In this document: piece by piece, positions 1 through 6,569 of the stretch
Layout: every line of letters begins with the position of its first letter
How positions within the stretch are numbered: position 1 is the first letter of the stretch
Origin: Candidatus Methanofastidiosia archaeon
Lineage (GTDB): Archaea; Methanobacteriota_B; Thermococci; Methanofastidiosales; NM3
Direction of reading: 5' to 3'
Assembly (NCBI GenBank): GCA_020854925.1
Contig: JAHKLV010000211.1
Span: forward strand, 1 to 10,141
Length of the DNA: 10,141 nt
Notes under the pieces: generated by a model
The model's database searches: none
What the model was told of the DNA's origin: nothing
Seen by the model: only the letters and a program-made list of their open reading frames with translations
Position numbers and translations under genes: made by a program

Positions 1-699
1 ACACAGCTTATCGTCACCTCCCCGTACGGTATCGTGCCCCGTGAGCTCGAAACGCTCATCGACTACGACATTGTGGTCACGGGGACCTGGACTCACGAGG
101 AGGTGGCACGCGCCCGCACCATGTTGTGCAGCCTCCTTGACAAGGTGCCGGAACCCATCGTCATAGCACATCTTCCCGAAAACGAGTGCGGGGTGGTGGA
201 AGGCCTGCCGGTGCGCACCATCGTCACCTCTGACGGCCATCCGCTCTCCGAAGCATCTATGACCCGCCTTCGTGAAGCGCTCATGGAGGTAAAAGACCAG
301 ATACCCCCACCCGTGGAGACATACCCCAAGGTGCGAGCCCTCTCCCGCTTCTTGTACGGTACCGACATCCTGCCGCCAGACATCGTCATTCGGGGAAGAG
401 GTCAACTCCAGGCATATAGGGGAAAAACGGCCGTGGCATCCATCGGCGCCGTGGTGAGGCCGCTTACAAGCGCTGTCACGGTGCAAAGATCGTGGGTGCA
501 TGTTGATTTTGAGGTAACGGGCGACGTCTTCTGCAAGGGCGTAATGGACGCTGACCCCTCCATCCGTCCGGGCGACGAAGTGGTGGTGGAGCGCAACGGC
601 CGCGCCGTCGCAACAGGTACGGCCATCCTTCCGGGGACCCTCATGACCCGTATGCAGAGAGGCAAGGCTGTCAAGGTGCGAAAAAGGCTCAAGGCATGA
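1..699 (+). CDS. arcS: Archaeosine synthase ArcS, C-terminal part (5' end outside the window)
   Basis: This is the last 232 codons of a gene that enters from the left edge in frame 1 and stops with TGA at 697-699. ArcS (TgtA2, a TGT paralogue) modifies preQ0 at position 15 of archaeal tRNAs on the way to archaeosine, an amidine-forming step that stabilises the tRNA core. Visible residues 5-16 read VTSPYGIVPREL, a signature I associate with the DUF5591-type core of ArcS. Residues from about 155 to the end form a PUA RNA-binding domain: VFCKGVMDADPS, then RPGDEVVV, a GRAVATGTA strand and a basic tail (KVRKRLKA). The in-frame GTG at 34 is internal, because the homologous sequence continues upstream of it. 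The catalytic region, including the PC-x3-KPY-x2-S-x2-H motif reported for ArcS, lies outside the window. It therefore cannot be decided whether this is the glutamine-amidotransferring type or the lysine-adding type that works with a radical-SAM partner. A TgtA fragment is the main alternative. Confidence 0.85.
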   Translation, partial: TQLIVTSPYGIVPRELETLIDYDIVVTGTWTHEEVARARTMLCSLLDKVPEPIVIAHLPENECGVVEGLPVRTIVTSDGHPLSEASMTRLREALMEVKDQIPPPVETYPKVRALSRFLYGTDILPPDIVIRGRGQLQAYRGKTAVASIGAVVRPLTSAVTVQRSWVHVDFEVTGDVFCKGVMDADPSIRPGDEVVVERNGRAVATGTAILPGTLMTRMQRGKAVKVRKRLKA

Positions 700-701
700 T
701 C

Positions 702-1553
702 TTAGGAACGCATGACGAGCATGACTCCACTAAGGATGAGCGCACCGCCCACGAAGACCAGCACACCGGGCACTTCACCGAAAAACGCCCAGGCAAGAAC
801 AGAAGCCCCGACCGGTTCGGCCACGATGGCAACGCTCACCGTGGTGGCGGGAAATACATCCATCACCTTATTGTACACGGTATGCCCAAAACACGAAGGG
901 CCGAGGGCAAGCGCCGCGAAGAGTACAAGGTCGCCGGCGGGCGGCCAAGAAGAGAGATATCCGCCGCTGGCCGCGATGCACAGGATGAACAGGAAGGCGA
1001 TGGCATAGACCGCAGAAACGTAGGGGAGAAGCGGTAGTCGACTGCGCATCCCGCGGCCTATGACCAAATATCCTGCAAGGGAACATGCGCCGATGGCTGC
1101 AAGCGCGACGCCACGAAGTCCAATATCGGCCGAGACCTCATGGGCGACGATGGCCAAGGCGCCGATAAAGGCCAGCGAAATGCCGATAACGCCTTCTCGG
1201 CCAAGACGCTCATGGAAAAACACAGCAGAAAGCCCAGCCACCACGAAGGGCGCAGAGTCGACCACAATGACGCTTGTGGCAATGGAGGTATGGGCAAGCG
1301 ACGTCATCCACGACGCGAAATGAATGCCCAATAAAAGACCTGCCGCGGCCACGGGCACCCCATCACGCCACGATGACCTGTGCGGAAAGAGCCGCCGGTG
1401 GCGCCAGAGGGACAGGCCCCCCATGACGGCCGCGGCGATTCCCATGCGATACGTTGCCGCCACCAGCGGGTGTGAGGATGCGCCGCGGATAAGGATGCTT
1501 GACGACGAGGCGAAGGCAACGCCGACAAGCAGGAGCAGGGTGGCGCGGCGCAT
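702..1553 (-). CDS. EamA/DMT-superfamily permease
   Basis: A 283-residue integral membrane protein of the drug/metabolite transporter superfamily, built from two EamA repeats. About ten hydrophobic segments can be seen, near residues 5-23, 30-48, 66-83, 92-110, 120-136, 146-164, 172-193, 207-225, 236-255 and 260-280. The second repeat carries the usual GHTVYN stretch followed by AEPVGASVLAW and a GE pair (E246-P247 and G259-E260), and the first repeat has the matching HERLG. The length is typical of the family. The substrate cannot be read from sequence; relatives export amino acids, metabolites or drugs. The ATG at 1553 lies 9 nt past the ehbP stop, so the gene is probably read through from the hydrogenase operon, although its Shine-Dalgarno site is weak (TAGGTCC). 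It occupies the place after ehbP where a further ehb gene (ehbQ) is known in Methanothermobacter, but it shares no hydrogenase-subunit features. Its stop TAA (704-702) converges on arcS. Confidence 0.88.
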   Translation of the reverse strand: MRRATLLLLVGVAFASSSSILIRGASSHPLVAATYRMGIAAAVMGGLSLWRHRRLFPHRSSWRDGVPVAAAGLLLGIHFASWMTSLAHTSIATSVIVVDSAPFVVAGLSAVFFHERLGREGVIGISLAFIGALAIVAHEVSADIGLRGVALAAIGACSLAGYLVIGRGMRSRLPLLPYVSAVYAIAFLFILCIAASGGYLSSWPPAGDLVLFAALALGPSCFGHTVYNKVMDVFPATTVSVAIVAEPVGASVLAWAFFGEVPGVLVFVGGALILSGVMLVMRS

Positions 1554-1562
1554 GTGACGGAC

Positions 1563-1826
1563 CTAGATGCCCTTTTCCCGCAGGCGCGCCCTCATGGCCT
1601 CTATCTCCTCGACGAGGGATTCACCGATGCAGAATCGGTGAACATATAAGCCCAGGGCCTCAATGCCCTCCACCTCTTTTTCAGAGTAGATAGGAACATA
1701 TATCTTCACCGGTTCCTTGAACGGGTTGCCGACGATGACATCACGATAGCCGAGCTTTGCCTTGTTTTCCAGGATGTACCCGCCAAGGTTGAGCGCCTCT
1801 TTTGGTTGAACGATGAACTTCGGCAT
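1563..1826 (-). CDS. ehbP: Energy-converting hydrogenase B subunit EhbP
   Basis: An 87-residue soluble protein encoded directly after ehbO, at the place of ehbP in methanogen ehb operons. It has no transmembrane segment and a single cysteine (in HRFCIGES), so it is not an iron-sulfur protein. The N-terminal half is beta-strand-like (MPKFIVQPKEAL, then DVIVGNPF and KIYVPIY). The C-terminal third is a charged helix (GESLVEEIEAMRARLREKG). Its biochemical role in the complex is unknown; an accessory or peripheral subunit is a guess from position. The ATG at 1826 is preceded by AGGAGG with a 7-nt spacer. The reading frame stays open upstream to 1997, but that stretch lies over ehbO, is arginine- and cysteine-rich, and is not plausible protein. 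The family call rests on gene order and on my recollection of EhbP, so the symbol is less certain than for the catalytic subunits. Confidence 0.75.
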   Translation of the reverse strand: MPKFIVQPKEALNLGGYILENKAKLGYRDVIVGNPFKEPVKIYVPIYSEKEVEGIEALGLYVHRFCIGESLVEEIEAMRARLREKGI

Positions 1827-1833
1827 TGCGATT

Positions 1834-1839
1834 CCTCCT
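1834..1839 (-). promoter_or_regulatory. Shine-Dalgarno site of ehbP overlapping the ehbO stop codon
   Basis: AGGAGG on the minus strand sits 7 nt before the ATG at 1826 and shares two bases with the TAG stop of ehbO (1840-1838). A ribosome ending ehbO therefore covers the ehbP ribosome-binding site. This fixes the ehbP start and rules out the longer open frame. Confidence 0.85.
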
Positions 1840-2857
1840 ATAGAATTGCCAAGATAACTCCCACAACGCCCAAAGCGGTGCAGCCAAGCGACAGGGGATA
1901 CACCTGCTTGAAGGTGAGCACCGGCGTGAAGGCCGATATGATGGCCGCGGCCACGGGAAGGGCAAGGCAGAGCAGCAGGTGCGGTACGAGGGCCCATCCC
2001 ACGACAGGGGGCAAGCCGATGTAAAGCGTCACGAAAATGCTTGACATGACGATGAGCGTTGCCTCCTTCATAAGGTAGTAGGCTGCCCTTGCACGGGCAG
2101 CATACTCGAGTGAGGGGCCCTCTATGACATCGGCCTTAGTGTGCATGATTGAGAAGGGGTACTCGTTGAGAACCACCAGATAGCCGGCCACATAGGCAAG
2201 TGCGCCCACCAATCCGGGGGCGGTGAAGAGCAGAGGCGAAAGGGAGAAGATATCCCTGATGCCAAAGGCCGCCGTATCAAACCCTTGGTAGGCAGCAACG
2301 GACATGATGCTGATGGATCCCGCCATCACCGCTGGCACGAACATCCCCAGATACAGGGGGAACGAACCGATGGAGATAAGCTTGAAGGTCCGTAGGGCGG
2401 CAACCTGCTCAAAGGAGCGCCGAGTTGCACCTTTCATGATGGCACCCTTGATGCGGTCAGGGTAGGGCATCCTGACGGAAAGGATGGACTGTGAAAGATT
2501 CCCCATGAAAATGTAGAGGGCCTCCTCCACCTTCACGAGCCCGGCGATGGCAACAAGGGTGGCAAGGCCGAGCACGCCGCTCCAGGCGGGTGTCGTGAGG
2601 AGCAGTATGAAAAACATGAGGAAAATCCCAATGACCGGCAGCGCGTGGTAGAGCCTCGGCATGGGCGAAACTGGCGTGATGCGCTCCTTGTAAATAAACT
2701 TGAAGATGGCCCAAAAGCCGGGGGTAAGAATGGGGGGACCGATACGAAGCTGTATGCGGGCCTGAATCTTACGCATGATACCCGGTATATAGGTCGACGA
2801 TGCAAAGAAGACGACCGGTATGACGGCTGTCGTGAGGGCAAACGTATCCCATTCCAT
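1838..2857 (-). CDS. ehbO: Hydrogenase membrane anchor, NuoH/MbhM-like subunit EhbO
   Basis: A 339-residue polytopic membrane protein of the complex I ND1/NuoH family (MbhM, EchB and HycD relatives). It joins the hydrogenase core to the ion-pumping arm and lies at the head of the proton/ion path. Seen directly: the first-loop signature RKIQARIQLRIGPP (29-42); acidic residues E111/E112 in a membrane helix; and the second-loop region N231-E232-Y-P-F to E246-G-P-S-L-E251-Y, matching the NuoH pattern AE..R.PFD...GYHTEYSG. That pattern supplies the glutamates thought to link quinone or hydrogen chemistry to ion movement. Roughly eight hydrophobic helices are present and the length is usual. The start ATG at 2857 overlaps the ehbN stop as TGATG, with GGAGGC 7 nt upstream. 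It lies between ehbN and ehbP, as expected for ehb. Identification of the family is firm; the letter O follows from gene order. Confidence 0.93.
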   Translation of the reverse strand: MEWDTFALTTAVIPVVFFASSTYIPGIMRKIQARIQLRIGPPILTPGFWAIFKFIYKERITPVSPMPRLYHALPVIGIFLMFFILLLTTPAWSGVLGLATLVAIAGLVKVEEALYIFMGNLSQSILSVRMPYPDRIKGAIMKGATRRSFEQVAALRTFKLISIGSFPLYLGMFVPAVMAGSISIMSVAAYQGFDTAAFGIRDIFSLSPLLFTAPGLVGALAYVAGYLVVLNEYPFSIMHTKADVIEGPSLEYAARARAAYYLMKEATLIVMSSIFVTLYIGLPPVVGWALVPHLLLCLALPVAAAIISAFTPVLTFKQVYPLSLGCTALGVVGVILAIL

Positions 2858-4047
2858 CAGCCCCGCCTCCGTGCTAGGCGCCGAAGCTCCTCCGGCTCGA
2901 GGATATACTCCCTGCCACGCGCCTCATCGATGACGGTCATGCGGTTCGTGCAGGTGAGGCACGGGTCGCATGACGCGATGGTGATGGTGGCGTCAGTGAG
3001 ATGGTCTCCGATGCAGGCGACCTCCATTGCCGAAAGCGAGGACATGGTGGGTGTCCTGTTCTGGTAGCTGAGAATGCGTCCGTTGTCGTCAAGGGCACAC
3101 GAATCGTAGATTTCCCCGCGTGCAGCCTCGTTGTACGAGACCTGGTACTCCATGGGGCCAAGCTCGAAGGAGACATTGACTGGTTCCTCGTCGGGAAGGG
3201 TCTCAAGCGCCTGTCGGATGATGGAGATAGACTCGATACACTCGGCGACGCGCACCGCCACGCGGTCCACCACCATGCCGCCATCGCTGACGGCTATCTC
3301 AAAGTCGAAGTTGTCACGGTATTCGGAAACGTCCATGCGCCAATCGTAGGCAATGCCGGAGGCGCGCATATTGGGTCCAAGTGCCCCGTATTTGACGGCG
3401 TCCTCCTTGGAGAGGTACCCGATGTCACGGACACGGGAAACGATGAGCGAGTCGTTGAGGGTTCGGTCACGGAACTGTATGAGGGACTCCTCAAGCGTTG
3501 CAAGCATGGAAAGAAGTGTCTGCTTCTTCTGCTTGTCGATATCGCAGCGCGGCCTGATGCCACCCAGAACGGGGATGGTGTAATGCACACGATTACCCGA
3601 GAGGACAAAGAGCATGTTTTGCACCGGCTCACGGATCATGAAGGCGCGCATGGAGAAGGTCTCGTGCCCGAGAATCTCAAAGGCGTGGCCAAAGAAGAGC
3701 AGATGCGAGTGAAGGCGCTCGAGCTCGGCGCCGATGACCCTGATGTAGTGGGCCCGCTGGGGCACCTCAATGCCGAGGCCGCGTTCCACCATGCGGGTAC
3801 CGTTCCATATATGGATATGGGAACAAATGCCGCAGATGCGCTCGGTGAGGATAAGACCTTTTTGTACGGGCATGCCCTCCATGATACGCTCGATGCCCCG
3901 GTGTGCCGTGTCGTACGTTATCTCTGCGTCGACGACCATCTCGTCATCGACAAAGAGCCGCGTCCGGAACGGTTCCAAGAGGGCCGAATGGACGATGCCG
4001 AGCGGCACCTCGACCTCGGCGCGTTCTTTTCTGTCAGTGTCTGCCAT
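2857..4047 (-). CDS. ehbN: [NiFe]-hydrogenase large (catalytic) subunit EhbN
   Basis: A 396-residue catalytic subunit of a group 4 [NiFe] hydrogenase, homologous to NuoD, EchE, HycE and MbhL. It cleaves or forms H2 at a Ni-Fe(CN)2CO centre on the cytoplasmic side. The N-terminal metal motif is R70-I-C72-G-I-C75-S-H-I-H79 and the C-terminal one is D361-P-C363-L-T-C366-T-N-R369. All four nickel-binding cysteines are therefore present, which separates it from the cysteine-less NuoD/FpoD dehydrogenase subunits. After R369 come 27 more residues starting MTVID, closely like the tail that HycI removes from HycE, so a maturation protease may cut after R369. I chose the ATG at 4047 because GAGGTGA lies 5 nt upstream. 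A GTG at 4056 would add three residues and overlap the ehbM stop, but has a poorer site. The gene follows ehbM and overlaps ehbO. Confidence 0.95.
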   Translation of the reverse strand: MADTDRKERAEVEVPLGIVHSALLEPFRTRLFVDDEMVVDAEITYDTAHRGIERIMEGMPVQKGLILTERICGICSHIHIWNGTRMVERGLGIEVPQRAHYIRVIGAELERLHSHLLFFGHAFEILGHETFSMRAFMIREPVQNMLFVLSGNRVHYTIPVLGGIRPRCDIDKQKKQTLLSMLATLEESLIQFRDRTLNDSLIVSRVRDIGYLSKEDAVKYGALGPNMRASGIAYDWRMDVSEYRDNFDFEIAVSDGGMVVDRVAVRVAECIESISIIRQALETLPDEEPVNVSFELGPMEYQVSYNEAARGEIYDSCALDDNGRILSYQNRTPTMSSLSAMEVACIGDHLTDATITIASCDPCLTCTNRMTVIDEARGREYILEPEELRRLARRRG

Positions 4048-4052
4048 TGAGC

Positions 4053-4059
4053 TCACCTC
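4053..4059 (-). promoter_or_regulatory. Shine-Dalgarno site deciding the ehbN start
   Basis: GAGGTGA on the minus strand, 5 nt before the ATG at 4047, is a 7-base match to the archaeal 16S tail complement. It contains the last bases of ehbM, including its TGA stop (4055-4053). It favours the ATG at 4047 over the overlapping GTG at 4056. Confidence 0.75.
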
Positions 4060-4499
4060 TTCCCCGCCAAAAGCGGTATGACCGATGCAACGGCCTGTAG
4101 TATGTCCTCCGGCCGCGGTGGGCAGCCGGGTATGTTGGCGTCAACAGGGATAACCTTGGCCACACCGCCAATTATCTGGTCGGAACTCCCAAGGTCGCCG
4201 CCGAGATTGGCATACGGTCCGCCGGTGATGGCGCACGTGCCGATGGCAGCCACGAGCTTGGGTTCCGGTATGGCCTCGTATATTTCCTTGAGGGCCTTTT
4301 CAAACTTCTTCGTGACAGGGCCCGTGACCGCGAGAATATCCGCCTCACGGGGATTCCAGGTAAGCATGACCTTGTACTGCTCCATATCATAAAAGGGGGA
4401 CATGACGGCATTCACCACCTCGATGTCGCACCCGTTGCAGCCGCCGGTATAGACAAGCATGATGTGGACGGCGTTCTTTCGTGAAATCTCCTTAAGCAT
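4053..4499 (-). CDS. ehbM: [NiFe]-hydrogenase small subunit EhbM (NuoB-like)
   Basis: A 148-residue electron-transfer subunit of the NuoB/MbhJ/EchC family. It holds the [4Fe-4S] cluster next to the Ni-Fe site and passes electrons between EhbN and the ferredoxin subunits. The four ligands are visible: C21 and C24 in GGCNGCDIE, C89 in GTCAITGGPY and C126 in IPGCPPRPEDIL. The short length without medial or distal cluster domains is normal for group 4 enzymes. The start ATG at 4499 overlaps the ehbL stop as TAATG, and AAGGAGGG (4513-4506) supplies a strong ribosome-binding site. The next gene, ehbN, encodes its structural partner. The assignment is secure. Confidence 0.95.
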   Translation of the reverse strand: MLKEISRKNAVHIMLVYTGGCNGCDIEVVNAVMSPFYDMEQYKVMLTWNPREADILAVTGPVTKKFEKALKEIYEAIPEPKLVAAIGTCAITGGPYANLGGDLGSSDQIIGGVAKVIPVDANIPGCPPRPEDILQAVASVIPLLAGKR

Positions 4500-4513
4500 T
4501 AGTGTCCCTCCTT
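4497..4513 (-). promoter_or_regulatory. Coupled ehbL stop / ehbM start with strong Shine-Dalgarno
   Basis: AAGGAGGG (4513-4506) lies in the last codons of ehbL, and the stop and start codons share one base in TAATG. This arrangement suits termination-reinitiation and would keep EhbL and EhbM near equal amounts. Confidence 0.7.
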
Positions 4514-4981
4514 GAGCAGGCCCCGGGCCTTTTCATCTAGTAGCGCTATGACGGCGTCGTACTCCTTGCTGTCCCGCATGACGATGGGTTGCTGAAGGAG
4601 CTCGGCGATGTTTCCCGTCCACTCCCCGACGCAGCGCGGATGGATGGCACCCGGTTTTCCGTAAAAGGCAAAAATGGGGCAGTTGTCGTGGCACTGGAAG
4701 CAGAACATGCATTTGAGGGGGTCGAGAACGGGTCGCCGTTCCTTGACGTAGGTCGGTGTAATCTCCACAGGCGCCTCGAGAGGCACCATCTCTATGGCCT
4801 TGACGGGGCATGTGTTGGCGCAGGCGCCGCAGCCGATGCACGCCGCGTCATTGACGGTCTTCGGATAGGCCACACCGCCCGAGACTATCATCTTGCGCAT
4901 GGGAAGGGAGGTCTTCCTGTCGACGGCAAAGAGGATACGTACAACGTTGTCATACGCCCCCTTGAGCATGAACACAAACAT
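4499..4981 (-). CDS. ehbL: 2[4Fe-4S] ferredoxin-like subunit EhbL
   Basis: A 160-residue iron-sulfur protein that probably links the polyferredoxin or soluble ferredoxin to the EhbM cluster, in the role of NuoI/MbhN/EchF. Two CxxCxxCxxxCP motifs are present at C48-C51-C54-C58 and C91-C94-C97-C101, separated by 32 residues. The N-terminal 47 residues and C-terminal 59 residues carry no cluster motif; the tail has one further cysteine (C117) and ends in a charged helix. The start is uncertain. The ATG at 4981 is 5 nt past the ehbK stop. A GTG at 4990 overlaps that stop as GTGA and lies about 4 nt after GGTGA, which would add three residues (VKN). The frame is open up to 5113, but that part lies inside ehbK and is arginine-rich, so it is rejected. 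The family is clear; the exact start is not. Confidence 0.9.
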   Translation of the reverse strand: MFVFMLKGAYDNVVRILFAVDRKTSLPMRKMIVSGGVAYPKTVNDAACIGCGACANTCPVKAIEMVPLEAPVEITPTYVKERRPVLDPLKCMFCFQCHDNCPIFAFYGKPGAIHPRCVGEWTGNIAELLQQPIVMRDSKEYDAVIALLDEKARGLLKEGH

Positions 4982-4986
4982 ATTCT

Positions 4987-6321
4987 TCACTTTCTCACCC
5001 CCTTGGTGCGCCCGTCCACAAGGACGTCGCCAAGCTCTGTCCGCACGGTAACGGCGTGGCCGGGACAGATATTGTCGCAGGCGCCACAGTACATGCAGGC
5101 ATCCATATCCCACTCAAGGTCTTCGGAAATGGCCTGCACCGGGCAGATGGCGACGCACTGCATGCAGGAGACGCATAGGTTGGGGTCGTAGGTGACCGAA
5201 CCGCCGGTGATGGCCGACTTGTCATGGGCGGCATAATCGATGGCATCAAAGGGGCAGACCATGGCACACACACCACACAGGTCGCAGATATCGAGATCCA
5301 CGGAGAATCCATCCTTGTCGACGGTGATGCACTGGCGCGGGCACAGCTCCTTACAGAGGCCGCATCTGACGCAGGCTTCGGTGACTGTTCCCGACCAGCG
5401 CGTCTTCTTGAGCGTGATGGCGTTTTCGGGGCATGCCTTGACGCATCTGCCGCAGAGGATGCAGTGTCCTTGGTAGATGCCATAGTCGTCCTGACGCATG
5501 TCGTAGGGGCAGACCATAAGACAGAGGTTGCACCCCGTGCACAGGTCGTCACGGTACTGGATACGGGGGCCCTTGCGGGCAAGCGCGCCGTAGTTGCATG
5601 CATCGATGCAGTTGTTGCAATTGACACAATAGCGCACGTGCGCCTCCCGTTCTCCGGTGTGGATGGTAATGCGCCCGTCTTCCATGGATATGGCGTCCAC
5701 GGGGCATTCCCTCACGCAACGGTAGCAACGGATGCAGCGCTTGTCGCTTATCTCGGGAACGGTGATGGCATTGGTGGGGCAGATCTCCTGGCACAGGCCG
5801 CATTCGGTGCAGATTCCCTGCTTCGCATCAAGGATGATGGCATGGGCAGGGCAGATGTTGCGGCATTTGCCGCAGTTGGTGCACAGCTCGCGGTCGATGA
5901 AGACGGAGGACTTCGATACTTCCCCCTTTCCCTTTGCCGGGGCCGGGCGGTCGATGGTCTCAAACGTCTTGTGCTGGACGTTGTATTCGAGAAGGCCGGT
6001 GACGTTTTTCTTTGCCGCCACGGGGCATACCTGCTCGCAGACCCCGCACATGGAACATTCGCCGTAAGAGGTGTTCTCTCGTATCTCAATAAAGCCAAAG
6101 GGGCAATTCTTGGCGCAGATGCCGCAGCCGGTACACAGCTCACGGTCAACTACATACCCGCCGTACTGATTCTTGAAAATCGCCTTTGACGGGCATACCT
6201 CAGCACACTTGCCGCAGGTGACGCAGTTAAACGCCTTTGCCTCCCGCTTGAGGATGGCTTTGGTGGGACACTCCTCGATGCACTTCATGCAGAGGGTGCA
6301 TGCGTCGGTGGTGTAGTACAT
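4987..6321 (-). CDS. ehbK: Polyferredoxin EhbK with fourteen [4Fe-4S] motifs
   Basis: A 444-residue cytoplasmic electron-wire protein made almost wholly of ferredoxin folds. CxxCxxCxxxC motifs begin at C8, C33, C63, C89, C147, C171, C196, C232, C261, C287, C317, C346, C383 and C409. This gives 14 motifs (56 cysteines), most naturally seven 2[4Fe-4S] modules. All motifs end CP except the eighth (C232-C242, followed by N243). One further cysteine, C331, lies outside the pattern. A linker at about 100-146, rich in Lys, Pro and Ala, splits the first four motifs from the other ten. I recall 14-cluster polyferredoxins as typical of EhbK in methanogens. It should store or relay electrons between ferredoxin and EhbL/EhbM. 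The ATG at 6321 follows AGGAGG (6336-6331) by 9 nt and is 2 nt after the ehbI stop. Confidence 0.94.
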   Translation of the reverse strand: MYYTTDACTLCMKCIEECPTKAILKREAKAFNCVTCGKCAEVCPSKAIFKNQYGGYVVDRELCTGCGICAKNCPFGFIEIRENTSYGECSMCGVCEQVCPVAAKKNVTGLLEYNVQHKTFETIDRPAPAKGKGEVSKSSVFIDRELCTNCGKCRNICPAHAIILDAKQGICTECGLCQEICPTNAITVPEISDKRCIRCYRCVRECPVDAISMEDGRITIHTGEREAHVRYCVNCNNCIDACNYGALARKGPRIQYRDDLCTGCNLCLMVCPYDMRQDDYGIYQGHCILCGRCVKACPENAITLKKTRWSGTVTEACVRCGLCKELCPRQCITVDKDGFSVDLDICDLCGVCAMVCPFDAIDYAAHDKSAITGGSVTYDPNLCVSCMQCVAICPVQAISEDLEWDMDACMYCGACDNICPGHAVTVRTELGDVLVDGRTKGVRK

Positions 6322-6323
6322 GA

Positions 6324-6569
6324 CTATCGACCTCCTGCCGCCTTGCCGGCAAGCATACCGATAAGCGCCGCAAGATAGACGCCTGAGACGGGCAGCTCAA
6401 CGGACAAGTCCCAGGTATAGAATGGGTAGCTTCCCATGAGCACGTCTATGAGGACCGCCACGCCCAAGATGGTGACATATGTTTTCCTGTTAAAGAACTC
6501 GCTCGTTACCGAGAGGCCGAGAACGGCACCGATAACGGCTCCTATGACGAGTACGCCGAAGGGATTCAT
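6324..6569 (-). CDS. ehbI: Small membrane subunit EhbI (or EhbJ)
   Basis: An 81-residue hydrophobic protein with about three membrane helices (near 4-20, 31-48 and 60-76) joined by short loops such as SEFFNRKTY and YPFYTWDLSVELP. It has no cysteine motif or catalytic signature, so it is taken as a structural piece of the Ehb membrane arm. The ATG overlaps the ehbH stop as ATGA (6569-6566). The upstream ribosome site is weak (GGGGCTGAAAAG), so translation probably depends on coupling to ehbH. In the standard order two small subunits, I and J, come between ehbH and ehbK, but here there is only one. I assign I by position after ehbH; it could equally be the J homologue. Confidence 0.65.
   Translation of the reverse strand: MNPFGVLVIGAVIGAVLGLSVTSEFFNRKTYVTILGVAVLIDVLMGSYPFYTWDLSVELPVSGVYLAALIGMLAGKAAGGR

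Noticed and set aside
696..1037. A + strand open frame following arcS
   Set aside because: Its product is low-complexity and charged (repeated Glu, Arg, Gly, His) and antisense to the permease, whose ten helices are clear.
1827..1997. Longer N-terminus for ehbP
   Set aside because: It overlaps ehbO in another frame, is Arg/His/Cys-rich and lacks a ribosome site, whereas AGGAGG sits just before the ATG at 1826.
3001..4050. A 349-codon open frame on the + strand
   Set aside because: It is antisense to ehbN, which has both nickel motifs and a good ribosome site. The + frame has no domain and no convincing start signal.
4991..5113. Longer N-terminus for ehbL
   Set aside because: It lies inside the 3' end of ehbK and is rich in Arg and Trp. 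Good start signals occur only at 4990 or 4981.
5224..6189. A 321-codon open frame on the + strand
   Set aside because: It lies wholly antisense to ehbK; the opposite strand codes for 14 perfect cluster motifs. The frame is open only because of the GC-rich codon pattern, and its product resembles no family I know.
4987..6321. Possible tandem DNA repeat in ehbK
   Set aside because: The repetition is at the protein level (cysteine motifs). The nucleotide sequence between motifs diverges and shows no direct repeat array.
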